Numbered from the stretch's first letter, positions 1-6,329 are shown. The stretch: DNA of 6,329 nucleotides from Candidatus Sulfotelmatobacter sp. (GCA_030044775.1 JASICF010000644.1:1-6329); one strand, 5' to 3'. Notes: generated from the sequence alone by a model not told the origin. Program-made: numbers and translations.

Positions 1-228
1 GGCGCAAACGCACCAAGCATAAGGTTAACACACGCCCAGAAATCCTATAAGCGTGGCGATACCTGGAGTTTAGACCTAACCACAATCCTGCTAGTAGCTG
101 AATTTAAGTGCTTGGGCCCGGACACCGAGCATTCGTTCTTACCAAGGCGAGTATGTCCCCGATGCAATCTCGGGCGCGAGCCCCTCTCAACCGCTTCGTC
201 TATCCTGTTCTGGCATCGAAAAGCCTCA
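1..228. other. Region upstream of the DNA ligase, no recognisable gene
   Basis: No RNA gene or conserved protein is recognised here. The frame used by the ligase stays open from base 1, and a TTG at 112 could extend the ligase by 39 residues. The added residues (arginine-, proline- and cysteine-containing, no hydrophobic or domain pattern) resemble nothing in the ligase family, so I treat them as untranslated. No consensus promoter stands out and no strong Shine-Dalgarno sequence precedes the ATG at 229. The stretch may include the 5' leader of the ligase mRNA. Confidence 0.5.
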
Positions 229-1998
229 ATGCGCAAATTTGCTGAAACCTGCGAAGCCATTGCAGCCACCGCGAAGAAGCTGCAAAAGATTGCCATCGTC
301 GCAAGCTATGTTAACTCCCGCACAGTCGATGAGGGTGCAATCTCTGCTATCTTTCTTTCCGGCAGGCCGTTTCCAGCCTGGGAAGAGACCACGCTGCAGG
401 TCGGCGGAACCCTACTTTGGCGTCTGGTCGCCGAACTCTCCGCAAAAAGCGAATCCGATCTGACCGCTGCTTACCGTAGAACCGGCGACCTCGGCGCAGT
501 GGCAGCAGACGTTTTGCCCGAGGACTCCAGACAAGGTGTGAGCATTCTGGAAGTCGCCCATGTCTTTCGTCAGATCGCCACTGCCCGCGGCACGGCCGCA
601 AGAACCGCGCTGGTTCGCGACTTGCTTTCGCGCTCGACGCCGCTTGAAGCCAAGTACATCGTCAAAATTATGACCGGCGATCTTCGGATCGGCCTGAAAG
701 AAAGCCTGGTCGAAGAAGCCATTGCCCAAGCCTCCGGTGCTCTGCTCTCTGGCGTGCAGCGCGCCAACATGCTGCTCGGAGACATCGGAGAAACATTCCG
801 GCTCGTCGTCGAGCAGAAGCTCGATGAAGCAAAGATGCGGATGTTTCACCCCATCGGCTTCATGCTCGCCAGCCCGGTTGATTCCCCGGAAGGTTTGAAC
901 TATTTCGCCGACGCCACGGTCGAAGACAAGTATGATGGCATTCGCGCCCAGGCTCACGTTGCGGATGGCGAAGTAAAATTATTTTCCCGAACTCGCGACG
1001 AGATTACCGAATCTTTCCCCGAATTGCCCGATGCCCTCGCCGGCTTGCCCGATGTCATTCTCGACGGTGAAATTGTGGCTTGGGAATATTCTTCGGAATC
1101 CGGCTCCCGTGAAGTTGTCGACGCGCCCCTGTCGGAAACAGCCGAAGCGAAGGCCTCGAATCTTGGACACGCGCGCCCGTTTTCCATCCTGCAGCAACGC
1201 CTGGGCCGAAAGAAAGTCAGCGAGAAACTTCTGCGCTCAGCGCCAGTCGCGTATATGGCTTTCGACATTCTCTTCGCTCGTGGAGTCCTGTTGATCGACC
1301 GCCCGTTGCGCGAGAGGACGCAGATTCTCGACGAGTTACTCAGCGCGGCAACGCGTCATGAATACAAACCTCCTGAAGGAAAAAGCAAGCGTCAAGGTTC
1401 GCTCGCTTTTGACGAGCCGGGCTGCGCAACCCCTGCTGTCGCAATCATTCGCGCGCCTTCCTTCCGCGCTTCGTCGCCCGACGAATTAGAAGTTCTGTTT
1501 GCCGCGGCACAAGCCCGCGGAAACGAAGGCCTGATGATCAAAGATCTCAATTCCCTCTACCAGCCCGGCAAGCGCCGCAAATCGTGGCTGAAGATGAAGC
1601 GGGAACTGGCCACGCTTGATGTTGTCGTTACCGCCGTCGAATACGGCCACGGCAAGCGCATCGGCGTGCTCAGCGACTACACCTTTGCCGTGCGGGATAC
1701 GAACAAGAATCGTTTGGTGAACATCGGCAAAGCATATTCCGGCCTCACGGACGCCGAAATTGCCCGGATGACGCAGTGGTTCCTCGATCACACCATCGAA
1801 GATCAGGGCTTTCGAAGAACGGTCGAGCCGAAGATCGTCCTCGAAGTTGCGTTCAATAACATGATGAAATCAGATCGGCACGACAGTGGCTACGCGCTAA
1901 GGTTTCCGCGAATCGTGCGGCTGAGGCCAGATAAATTGCCGGAAGAGGCGGATACGATCGAAAGAGTGCGCGAGATTTATGAGAAACAAAACAGGTAA
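229..1998 (+). CDS. ATP-dependent DNA ligase (archaeal/LigB-like, three-domain)
   Basis: Seals 3'-OH/5'-phosphate nicks in duplex DNA through an enzyme-AMP intermediate; cytoplasmic, used in repair or recombination beside the usual NAD-dependent LigA. The protein is 589 residues from the ATG at 229. Residues ~1-190 form the helical DNA-binding domain, including the conserved KIMTGDLRIG stretch (~145-154). Residues ~205-457 form the adenylation domain: motif I KYDGIR with nucleotidyl lysine K234 (codon 928-930) and R239, motif Ia SR (R254), motif III LDGE (D279, E281), motif IIIa F345, motif IV EGLMIK (E433, K438) and motif V LKMK (K455, K457). The OB-fold follows (~460-585), with motif VI around R558-K569 (RFPR...RPDK). 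All catalytic motifs are intact. Two extra segments (residues ~286-315 and ~373-402) separate motifs III/IIIa and IIIa/IV. A TTG at 112 would add 39 residues without family support. No Ku, primase or nuclease partner is adjacent, so a dedicated NHEJ role is not indicated. The family call is secure; the exact subclass is inferred. Confidence 0.95.
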   Translation: MRKFAETCEAIAATAKKLQKIAIVASYVNSRTVDEGAISAIFLSGRPFPAWEETTLQVGGTLLWRLVAELSAKSESDLTAAYRRTGDLGAVAADVLPEDSRQGVSILEVAHVFRQIATARGTAARTALVRDLLSRSTPLEAKYIVKIMTGDLRIGLKESLVEEAIAQASGALLSGVQRANMLLGDIGETFRLVVEQKLDEAKMRMFHPIGFMLASPVDSPEGLNYFADATVEDKYDGIRAQAHVADGEVKLFSRTRDEITESFPELPDALAGLPDVILDGEIVAWEYSSESGSREVVDAPLSETAEAKASNLGHARPFSILQQRLGRKKVSEKLLRSAPVAYMAFDILFARGVLLIDRPLRERTQILDELLSAATRHEYKPPEGKSKRQGSLAFDEPGCATPAVAIIRAPSFRASSPDELEVLFAAAQARGNEGLMIKDLNSLYQPGKRRKSWLKMKRELATLDVVVTAVEYGHGKRIGVLSDYTFAVRDTNKNRLVNIGKAYSGLTDAEIARMTQWFLDHTIEDQGFRRTVEPKIVLEVAFNNMMKSDRHDSGYALRFPRIVRLRPDKLPEEADTIERVREIYEKQNR

Positions 1999-2003
1999 GA
2001 GAT

Positions 2004-2933
2004 CTAATGACTGTGGCCGTGCTCGTGTTCACCTTCGCCCGCCGGAATTACACACCCGTGCGCCACTTCGCATTGCACATGCTCGAACTGAATCGTCGTG
2101 TGGTCGATCTGGAATTCGTGGTGCAGGCACTCTTTCACGTCGCGCAGGATACGCTCGCTGATCGAGGGCGGAATGTCGGCAATCGCAATGTGGCAGGAGA
2201 GCGCGCGGCTCTCCGAGCCGATGCTCCAGCAGTGCAGATCGTGTACATCGTTCACGCCTTCAATCGACCGGATCGCCGTCTCGACCAGCTCCAGTTTCAC
2301 TCCTCTCGGCGTGCCCTCAAGCAGAATATTCAGCGTCTCGCGCACGATTCCGAATCCCGACCACAAAATCAGCACGCCAATTCCTACCGATAGCACCGGG
2401 TCGATCCAGTAATCGCCGGTAGCCAGAATCGCCCAGCCGCCTGCAATCACGGCCGCAGTCGAAAGCGTGTCGCCAACTTCATGCAGCAGCGCGCTGCGAA
2501 TATTTACGTCGCCCCCTGATCGATAGAGCAGCAGCGCGATCGCTCCATTCATTACCACTCCGGCCGCCGCCACGCCCATCATCACGGAAGCCTGCACGTG
2601 CAGTGGCTGCTGCAACCTGCGAAATGCCTCATAAAAAATGAAGAAGGCAACCGCCACCAGCGACACCGCGTTCACCAGAGCCGCCAGCACCCCTGCGCGG
2701 TGATAGCCGTAGGTTTTCGTGGAGCTCGCCGGCCGCGACTGCAGATAGACCGCGACCAAAGAAAGCAGCAACGCCAGAAAATCCGAAAGATTGTGGCCCG
2801 CCTCCGACAGCAGCGCGAGAGAATGCGCCCGGATCCCCGCCACCACCAGCAGCACGATATAAACGAGCGTGACTCCCAGCGATATCTTCAGGACTCGCTT
2901 TGGGCTGCCCGAGCCGTGAACGTGAACATGCAT
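2004..2933 (-). CDS. Cation diffusion facilitator (CDF) family divalent metal efflux transporter, CzcD/ZitB-like
   Basis: Probable proton-coupled exporter of Zn2+ (perhaps also Cd2+ or Co2+) from the cytoplasm across the inner membrane. The 309-residue length is typical of the family. Six hydrophobic segments are visible (~14-35, 38-63, 81-103, 113-137, 152-171, 175-198). The four-residue metal site is present as HxxxD in TM2 (H47, D51) and HxxxD in TM5 (H151, D155), the pattern of zinc-type CDFs. A cytoplasmic C-terminal domain (~206-285) carries the CzcD-like DLHCWSIG sequence (232-239) and His/Asp residues near 248 and 277-278 that could form regulatory metal sites. The start MHVHVH and the end HEHGHSH are histidine-rich, and the tail adds C288, H292 and C294, so both ends could buffer metal. 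The ATG at 2933 starts exactly at this His-rich peptide and has no clear Shine-Dalgarno sequence. The stop codon is 5 bases from the convergent ligase stop. Family call secure; metal preference inferred. Confidence 0.95.
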   Translation of the reverse strand: MHVHVHGSGSPKRVLKISLGVTLVYIVLLVVAGIRAHSLALLSEAGHNLSDFLALLLSLVAVYLQSRPASSTKTYGYHRAGVLAALVNAVSLVAVAFFIFYEAFRRLQQPLHVQASVMMGVAAAGVVMNGAIALLLYRSGGDVNIRSALLHEVGDTLSTAAVIAGGWAILATGDYWIDPVLSVGIGVLILWSGFGIVRETLNILLEGTPRGVKLELVETAIRSIEGVNDVHDLHCWSIGSESRALSCHIAIADIPPSISERILRDVKECLHHEFQIDHTTIQFEHVQCEVAHGCVIPAGEGEHEHGHSH

Positions 2934-2941
2934 TCTATTTA

Positions 2942-2970
2942 AGTTTACGGGCGTGCCGGACTGGCATCAA
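2942..2970 (-). promoter_or_regulatory. Candidate sigma70-type promoter for the CDF transporter gene, possibly leaderless
   Basis: Reading the reverse strand, TTGATG (2965-2970) and TAAACT (2942-2947) are separated by 17 bases and each matches four of six consensus positions for -35 and -10. The -10 box ends 8 bases before the ATG at 2933, so transcription would begin at or within a base or two of the start codon. That fits the absence of a ribosome-binding site. It is a by-eye match only and could be chance in an AT-richer patch. Confidence 0.35.
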
Positions 2971-3000
2971 GCGGTCGCAATTGGGTAGTAGCGCTGTTTG

Positions 3001-3050
3001 ATTGTCATCCTGACTGGGCGGCGTTCCTTGCCAAGCGAAGGACCTGGGCG
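3001..3050. repeat. Intergenic repeat-like element with hairpin and flanking 7-base direct repeat
   Basis: Within the 147-base gap after the signalling gene, a hairpin is visible at 3025-3042: TCCTTGC pairs with GCGAAGGA with one bulged G and a CAA loop. The 7-mer CTGGGCG stands on each side of it (3014-3020 and 3044-3050). The wording GTCATCCTGA (3004-3013) followed by GCGAAGGACCT (3035-3045) resembles a short dispersed intergenic repeat that I recall from acidobacterial genomes; here it would be a diverged copy. No T-run follows the stem on either strand, so it is not a classical intrinsic terminator, although it lies 39 bases past the stop of the reverse gene. The repeat identity is from memory and unverified. 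Confidence 0.4.
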
Positions 3051-3080
3051 AGCCCCACCGCTGCCGATCAAGCCGATTCG

Positions 3081-5843
3081 CTAGCGTTTGAAGAGATTCT
3101 GCAGATATCGGTCGTTATACATCGAGGTGGTGCTCTGGACAAACTCCAGAATCTTATACATCTTCTCTCGCGACTCCCGGCTCATCTCTTTAAACTGCAC
3201 CGCGACACCCGATCCAGGATGAATTCTCGCTACGTTGCCTTCTGCGCTCAAACTGCCATCGTCCACCGAGAACACAAGCCTGATCCCGGAGCCCGGCGAC
3301 AGAATCGCTCCCGTCTCCACATAGCATCCGCCCAGGCCGATGTCGATCAGGTTGCCGAAAATCGGTCCTCCGCCGCTCTGCGGATGCAATTCCACCGTCA
3401 GCCGGCACTTCATTCGCGTATGCAGCCGGCGGTCTTTTTGTGAAGGTTGTTTCTGTTTCTCCACGTACATGCGCCGGTCGGCTTGTGTCAGAAGCTGTTC
3501 CGCATCATTGCCGTCGTCGGGAGCGATCGCCACCCCCACGCTCAGTGACAAAATTTCCTCTGCGCAAACTTCGAATCCGGCTTGCCGCGCCAGCGGACGA
3601 ATCAGATCGATTTTCTTTGCCGCCGCGTCTCCCTGCAGTCCCGGCGCGATGATTACGAATTCGTCTCCGCCCATGCGTGCCACGTAATCGTACTCGCGGC
3701 ATGTGTCCTTTAATGCTTGCGCAAACAGCCGCAACACCCGGTTCCCTTCCAGGTGACCAAAACGGTCATTGATCTTCTTGAAGCCGTTCATGTCGCAAAC
3801 CATCACCGCAAGCGGCGTGTTGTCACGCTTGCAGCGCGCCAGTTCGCGGTCGAGCTGCATGAATAGCGAACGCGCATTCGGCAAGCCCGTAAGATAATCG
3901 GTGGTCGCCGAGCTTTCCGCCTGCTGATACTTCAAGGCGTTGTCGATAGCCAGAGCCATCTTTCCGCTCACCGCCAGCAGCAATCGCAGATTGTCAGAGG
4001 TAAATGCGTCGCGCTCCGCGCGGTAGAGCGCCAGGACGCCGATTACGCCATTTACTCCTTCCAGCGGTACTGCCAGCGCCGAACGCAAGGTGCTGAACTT
4101 GTCGGGATCGTTCAGATATCCCGGCTCAACCGACGGATTGCCATTGATGATCGGTTTCTTGTTCTGCGCCACCCATCCCGAAAGCCCATCTCCCAGCGGA
4201 ATCTGCAACGACGAAAACAGGCGATAGTTGTCGCCATTCACATATTCCGGCACCAGCACGCCGTCCCGCACGACATAAATCGCGATGGCGTCGTAAGGAA
4301 CCATCGGTTTGAGTTTTACCGAGAACACCGAAAGCGTTTCGCCAAGAGCCAATGACGCTCCCAGATCCTGGCTCAATTCGAACAGCGCTTGCGCTTCCTG
4401 CCGCGCCGCTGCAATCGAAGAGAGAAAAGTCGCTTCCCGTCCCGGCGTATCCGATACGGCGGCGTGTTCATATCCAGCCGCAGGAGCCGGCCCCCGCGTC
4501 ATTTTTCTTTCCTGGATCAGTCCCAGGCTGCCGTTCTGCGCCGATTGCGCAAGCGCCAGCTTTTCCAGCGAGTGATACCGCTGCTGCAATACCTCCACCA
4601 CTTTCGGATCGAACGATTTCCCCGATTCCGCCCCCAGCCGTTTCATCACCTCATCCAGCGGCATCGCACGCCGGTATTGCCGGTCCGAAGCCAAGGCGTC
4701 AAGATAATCGACCGCCGATAGAATCCGCGCCCCTAGCGGAATTTCCGCTCCTTTCAACCCGAACGGATAACCGGACCCATCCCACTTTTCGTGGTGAGCG
4801 CGCACGATCGGCACTACCGGATAGGGAAATCGCACCCGCTCCAGAATCTCTGCTCCCACAATGGTATGGATCTTCATCTTCTCGAATTCTTCCGGCGTCA
4901 GTCTTCCCGGTTTCGCAATGATGTGCTCGGGCACGGCAAGCTTTCCGATGTCGTGCAGCAACGCCGCCGCATGCAGCGCCTCCAAATCCGTTCCCGTCAT
5001 GCCAAGTTCTTTTGCCACTTCGATCGCGTAGATGCGAACTCTTTGCAGGTGTTCATGGGTCGTCTGGTCTTTGGCCTCGATCGCCAGCGCCAGTGCTTCA
5101 ATGGTTCGCAGGTGCAGGTTTGCAATCTCCTCCACATGCCGCTTCTCATCTTCCAGTTTTCCCAGATACAAGCGGTAGGAGCGGTAAATGATGTAGATCG
5201 CCGGCACGAACAGCAGCGAAGTCTCCCAGTTGAATTCCTGATCGAACCAGCCAATCGCCGCGGCAATTCCTGCGCCCACCAGATAGTAAGGAAACGACCA
5301 GAGGTAGCAGTCCGTCAGAATCCGGCGCAGAGGTTTGCCTTCGCTCAGTGAAATCACCGTGGCGATGCAACCGGCGTTGGCAAAAAAATACATCGACGCG
5401 GCCACGCATAAAATCAACGGCCGCCCATCTACGAACTTATCCGCCAGAGGGTTGTGATAAACGAGATACGCCAGCGCCGTCGAGAGTGAGCCCGCGCAGA
5501 CGTTAAAGGTCAGTTGAATCGCGCTTGGCCGGTTCGGATACAGAGTCTGCGCCAACATCGAAACTGCGCCCAGCGTCATTGCTTCCGGGTAGCTCAGCTC
5601 TACGATCGCAACCAGGATGAAAAGAAAATTGACCGATAAGGTCCCGGTAATGCCGGGCAAAGTTACTCGCAACCGCGAAGCCAGAATGGCTACGCCGAGG
5701 TAACAGATAAATTCCGCGATATTCTTGCTGTTCGGCCGGATCGCGGCGACCAGCAGCGTCGCCATGCCCGTGGCGATCGTCAGGGAGACGAATAGCTTCG
5801 CCTCATTGGATAGGCTTTGCCACGAGTTTTTGGCCGCGGACAT
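3081..5843 (-). CDS. Membrane-anchored c-di-GMP signalling protein: HD-GYP, GAF, GGDEF and PilZ domains
   Basis: A 920-residue inner-membrane protein (from the ATG at 5843) predicted both to break down and to make cyclic di-GMP and also to bind it. About eight hydrophobic segments span residues ~17-225 (a MASE-like sensory region I cannot name), followed by a short charged helix. The HD-GYP phosphodiesterase (~243-430) has H265, LLHDIGK (H297, D298), H326, RAHHEKWDGSGYP (H350, H351, GYP 358-360) and D379. A linker of ~50 residues leads to a GAF domain (~481-636). The GGDEF cyclase (~645-799) has DYLTGLPN, metal-binding D684, an intact GGDEF signature (725-729, bases 3657-3671) and an RxxD inhibitory site (R716, D719) five residues before it. 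The C-terminal PilZ domain (~803-906) has the RxxxR motif (R806, R810) but reads DIGLGG instead of DxSxxG. A TTG at 5900, directly after a stop, would add 19 residues; the ATG is preferred, although no strong Shine-Dalgarno sequence precedes it. The net activity direction cannot be read from sequence. Confidence 0.93.
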   Translation of the reverse strand: MSAAKNSWQSLSNEAKLFVSLTIATGMATLLVAAIRPNSKNIAEFICYLGVAILASRLRVTLPGITGTLSVNFLFILVAIVELSYPEAMTLGAVSMLAQTLYPNRPSAIQLTFNVCAGSLSTALAYLVYHNPLADKFVDGRPLILCVAASMYFFANAGCIATVISLSEGKPLRRILTDCYLWSFPYYLVGAGIAAAIGWFDQEFNWETSLLFVPAIYIIYRSYRLYLGKLEDEKRHVEEIANLHLRTIEALALAIEAKDQTTHEHLQRVRIYAIEVAKELGMTGTDLEALHAAALLHDIGKLAVPEHIIAKPGRLTPEEFEKMKIHTIVGAEILERVRFPYPVVPIVRAHHEKWDGSGYPFGLKGAEIPLGARILSAVDYLDALASDRQYRRAMPLDEVMKRLGAESGKSFDPKVVEVLQQRYHSLEKLALAQSAQNGSLGLIQERKMTRGPAPAAGYEHAAVSDTPGREATFLSSIAAARQEAQALFELSQDLGASLALGETLSVFSVKLKPMVPYDAIAIYVVRDGVLVPEYVNGDNYRLFSSLQIPLGDGLSGWVAQNKKPIINGNPSVEPGYLNDPDKFSTLRSALAVPLEGVNGVIGVLALYRAERDAFTSDNLRLLLAVSGKMALAIDNALKYQQAESSATTDYLTGLPNARSLFMQLDRELARCKRDNTPLAVMVCDMNGFKKINDRFGHLEGNRVLRLFAQALKDTCREYDYVARMGGDEFVIIAPGLQGDAAAKKIDLIRPLARQAGFEVCAEEILSLSVGVAIAPDDGNDAEQLLTQADRRMYVEKQKQPSQKDRRLHTRMKCRLTVELHPQSGGGPIFGNLIDIGLGGCYVETGAILSPGSGIRLVFSVDDGSLSAEGNVARIHPGSGVAVQFKEMSRESREKMYKILEFVQSTTSMYNDRYLQNLFKR

Positions 5844-6160
5844 GGGTCGAACCCGGCTTCCGGCCAGACTTCTACGAGCCCGTGCCGGAGCGCAGTCCAA
5901 TCAAGGATAAATAGCTAACAGCTTTATTAACAATCATTTATGGGCCATTCGCCAAACTTCGGTAATCTTCGCGGGTAATGAAGCGGCACGCTCTTGTCCC
6001 TGCAATGACTTGCATAAGTCTCGAACCTGCGGCAGTAACCTCTTTAGGGTTCGGCCACCCGAATTTTGCACAGGAAAACAGATCCCCAGTGAGTGTCGGT
6101 TCGTTTGCCTTTTCTTCGAACTCCGCTGATCACCAAAACAGAATCTGCCGTCATCGTAAA
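5844..6160. other. Intergenic region between the signalling gene and the permease remnant
   Basis: This 317-base stretch lies between two divergent genes. The part next to the signalling gene (about 5900-5945) is clearly richer in A and T than its surroundings and is the likely location of that gene's promoter on the reverse strand, but no -35/-10 pair is convincing. A small imperfect tandem repeat, CTTCGGTAAT then CTTCGCGGGTAAT, occupies 5957-5979. An open frame from the ATG at 5978 runs into the permease remnant, but its first 61 codons have no recognisable domain, signal peptide or ribosome-binding site. I see no riboswitch, tRNA or terminator. Confidence 0.5.
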
Positions 6161-6329
6161 ATGATTAAAGTGATGCGCACCATCCTGGATACGTTCGGGC
6201 AGATCTTCCGCACGCTTTGAGCGCGCAAACTGCGGTCATTTCTGACCATGGTCGGCATCGCGTGGGCCGCGTGGTCTATATCCCGTTCACTAGCGTCATC
6301 CTCACTTTGGTTGGACTGATCAGCGGTAT
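6161..6329 (+). pseudogene. Broken N-terminus of a MacB/FtsX-type ABC transporter permease (partial at window edge)
   Basis: From the ATG at 6161 (or 6173) the frame reads MIKVMRTILDTFGQIFRTL, then TGA at 6218-6220, then in the same frame ARKLRSFLTMVGIAW. The last part is the hallmark start of the first membrane helix in MacB/FtsX-like permeases (family pattern 'KLRSFLTMxGIxxG'). Replacing the TGA by CGA (Arg) would give the expected basic stretch RTLRARKLRS. Past 6265 the frame drifts (AWSISRSLASSS) and ends at a second TGA at 6317-6319, while the frame starting one base earlier reads SVILTLVGLISG, which looks like the continuation of that helix. Spacing suggests roughly 20 extra bases between the two parts. 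Thus at least one nonsense change and one frame-shifting change are inferred. The intact family acts as the membrane subunit of export or lipoprotein-type ABC systems; no ATPase gene is in view. Assembly or sequencing error is an alternative. The evidence is short, hence moderate confidence. Confidence 0.55.

Noticed and set aside
112..228. TTG start at 112 giving a 628-residue ligase
   Set aside because: The extra 39 residues show no family similarity, while the ATG at 229 begins exactly where the DNA-binding domain of related ligases begins.
412..957. A 181-residue reverse ORF within the ligase
   Set aside because: It is antisense to the conserved ligase DNA-binding domain and shows no domain-like sequence; it is a by-product of GC-rich codon use.
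3025..3042. Intrinsic terminator for the signalling gene
   Set aside because: A hairpin exists but no run of T follows it on the reverse strand.
4352..4921. Long forward ORFs opposite the signalling gene (also around 4791-5351)
   Set aside because: They are proline-, arginine- and serine-rich mirror frames of the HD-GYP/GAF coding region with no independent support.
5844..5900. TTG start at 5900 for the signalling protein
   Set aside because: The TTG follows an in-frame TGA immediately and merely marks the longest open frame; the ATG at 5843 leaves a normal short cytoplasmic tail before the first membrane segment.
5844..6160. A c-di-GMP riboswitch upstream of the signalling gene
   Set aside because: No GEMM-like conserved core or paired stems could be found on either strand.
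5978..6220. An 80-residue forward ORF as a separate small gene
   Set aside because: Its first 61 codons have no recognisable pattern or ribosome-binding site; only its last 19 codons look protein-like, and these belong to the permease remnant.
6218..6220. TGA as a recoded codon (selenocysteine or readthrough)
   Set aside because: The family has a basic residue there rather than Cys, no selenocysteine-type stem-loop is evident, and a second lesion downstream favours simple decay.
1..6329. A new defence, mobile or multi-gene system
   Set aside because: The three intact genes belong to well-known families with no shared pathway, and there are no repeats arrays, integrases, transposases or toxin-antitoxin-like pairs.

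Overview
The window looks like chromosomal DNA from a moderately GC-rich bacterium. I favour an acidobacterium (Terriglobia/Koribacter-like). The grounds are the style of the large HD-GYP/GAF/GGDEF/PilZ protein, a stand-alone archaeal-type ATP-dependent DNA ligase, an ABC permease remnant of the 'RSFLTMxGIAW' kind, and a GTCATCCTGA...GCGAAGGACCT intergenic sequence that I associate with that group. This placement is inference from protein style; there is no rRNA or other marker in the window.

Layout: positions 1-228 hold no recognisable gene. A complete ATP-dependent DNA ligase runs forward at 229-1998. It converges, with only 5 bases between stop codons, on a complete reverse-strand CDF-family metal efflux transporter (2004-2933). 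A 147-base spacer (2934-3080) holds a candidate promoter for the transporter and a hairpin-bearing repeat-like sequence. The largest gene (3081-5843, reverse) encodes a membrane-anchored protein with an HD-GYP phosphodiesterase, a GAF sensor, a GGDEF cyclase and a PilZ receptor domain in one chain. Positions 5844-6160 are an intergenic region, AT-rich near the start of the big gene. At the right edge (6161-6329, forward) is what appears to be the broken beginning of a MacB/FtsX-type ABC transporter permease, with an in-frame TGA and a later frame change.

Functionally the genes do not form an obvious pathway: DNA nick sealing, divalent metal export and cyclic-di-GMP signalling are independent housekeeping or accessory jobs. 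The transporter lies downstream of the signalling gene on the same strand, but the spacer and its own candidate promoter argue against tight co-transcription. I see no CRISPR array, tRNA, rRNA, insertion sequence or phage gene. I do not see a convincing new multi-gene system. The points most worth a second look are the single-chain c-di-GMP protein that combines synthesis, breakdown and binding modules, and the decayed permease at the edge.
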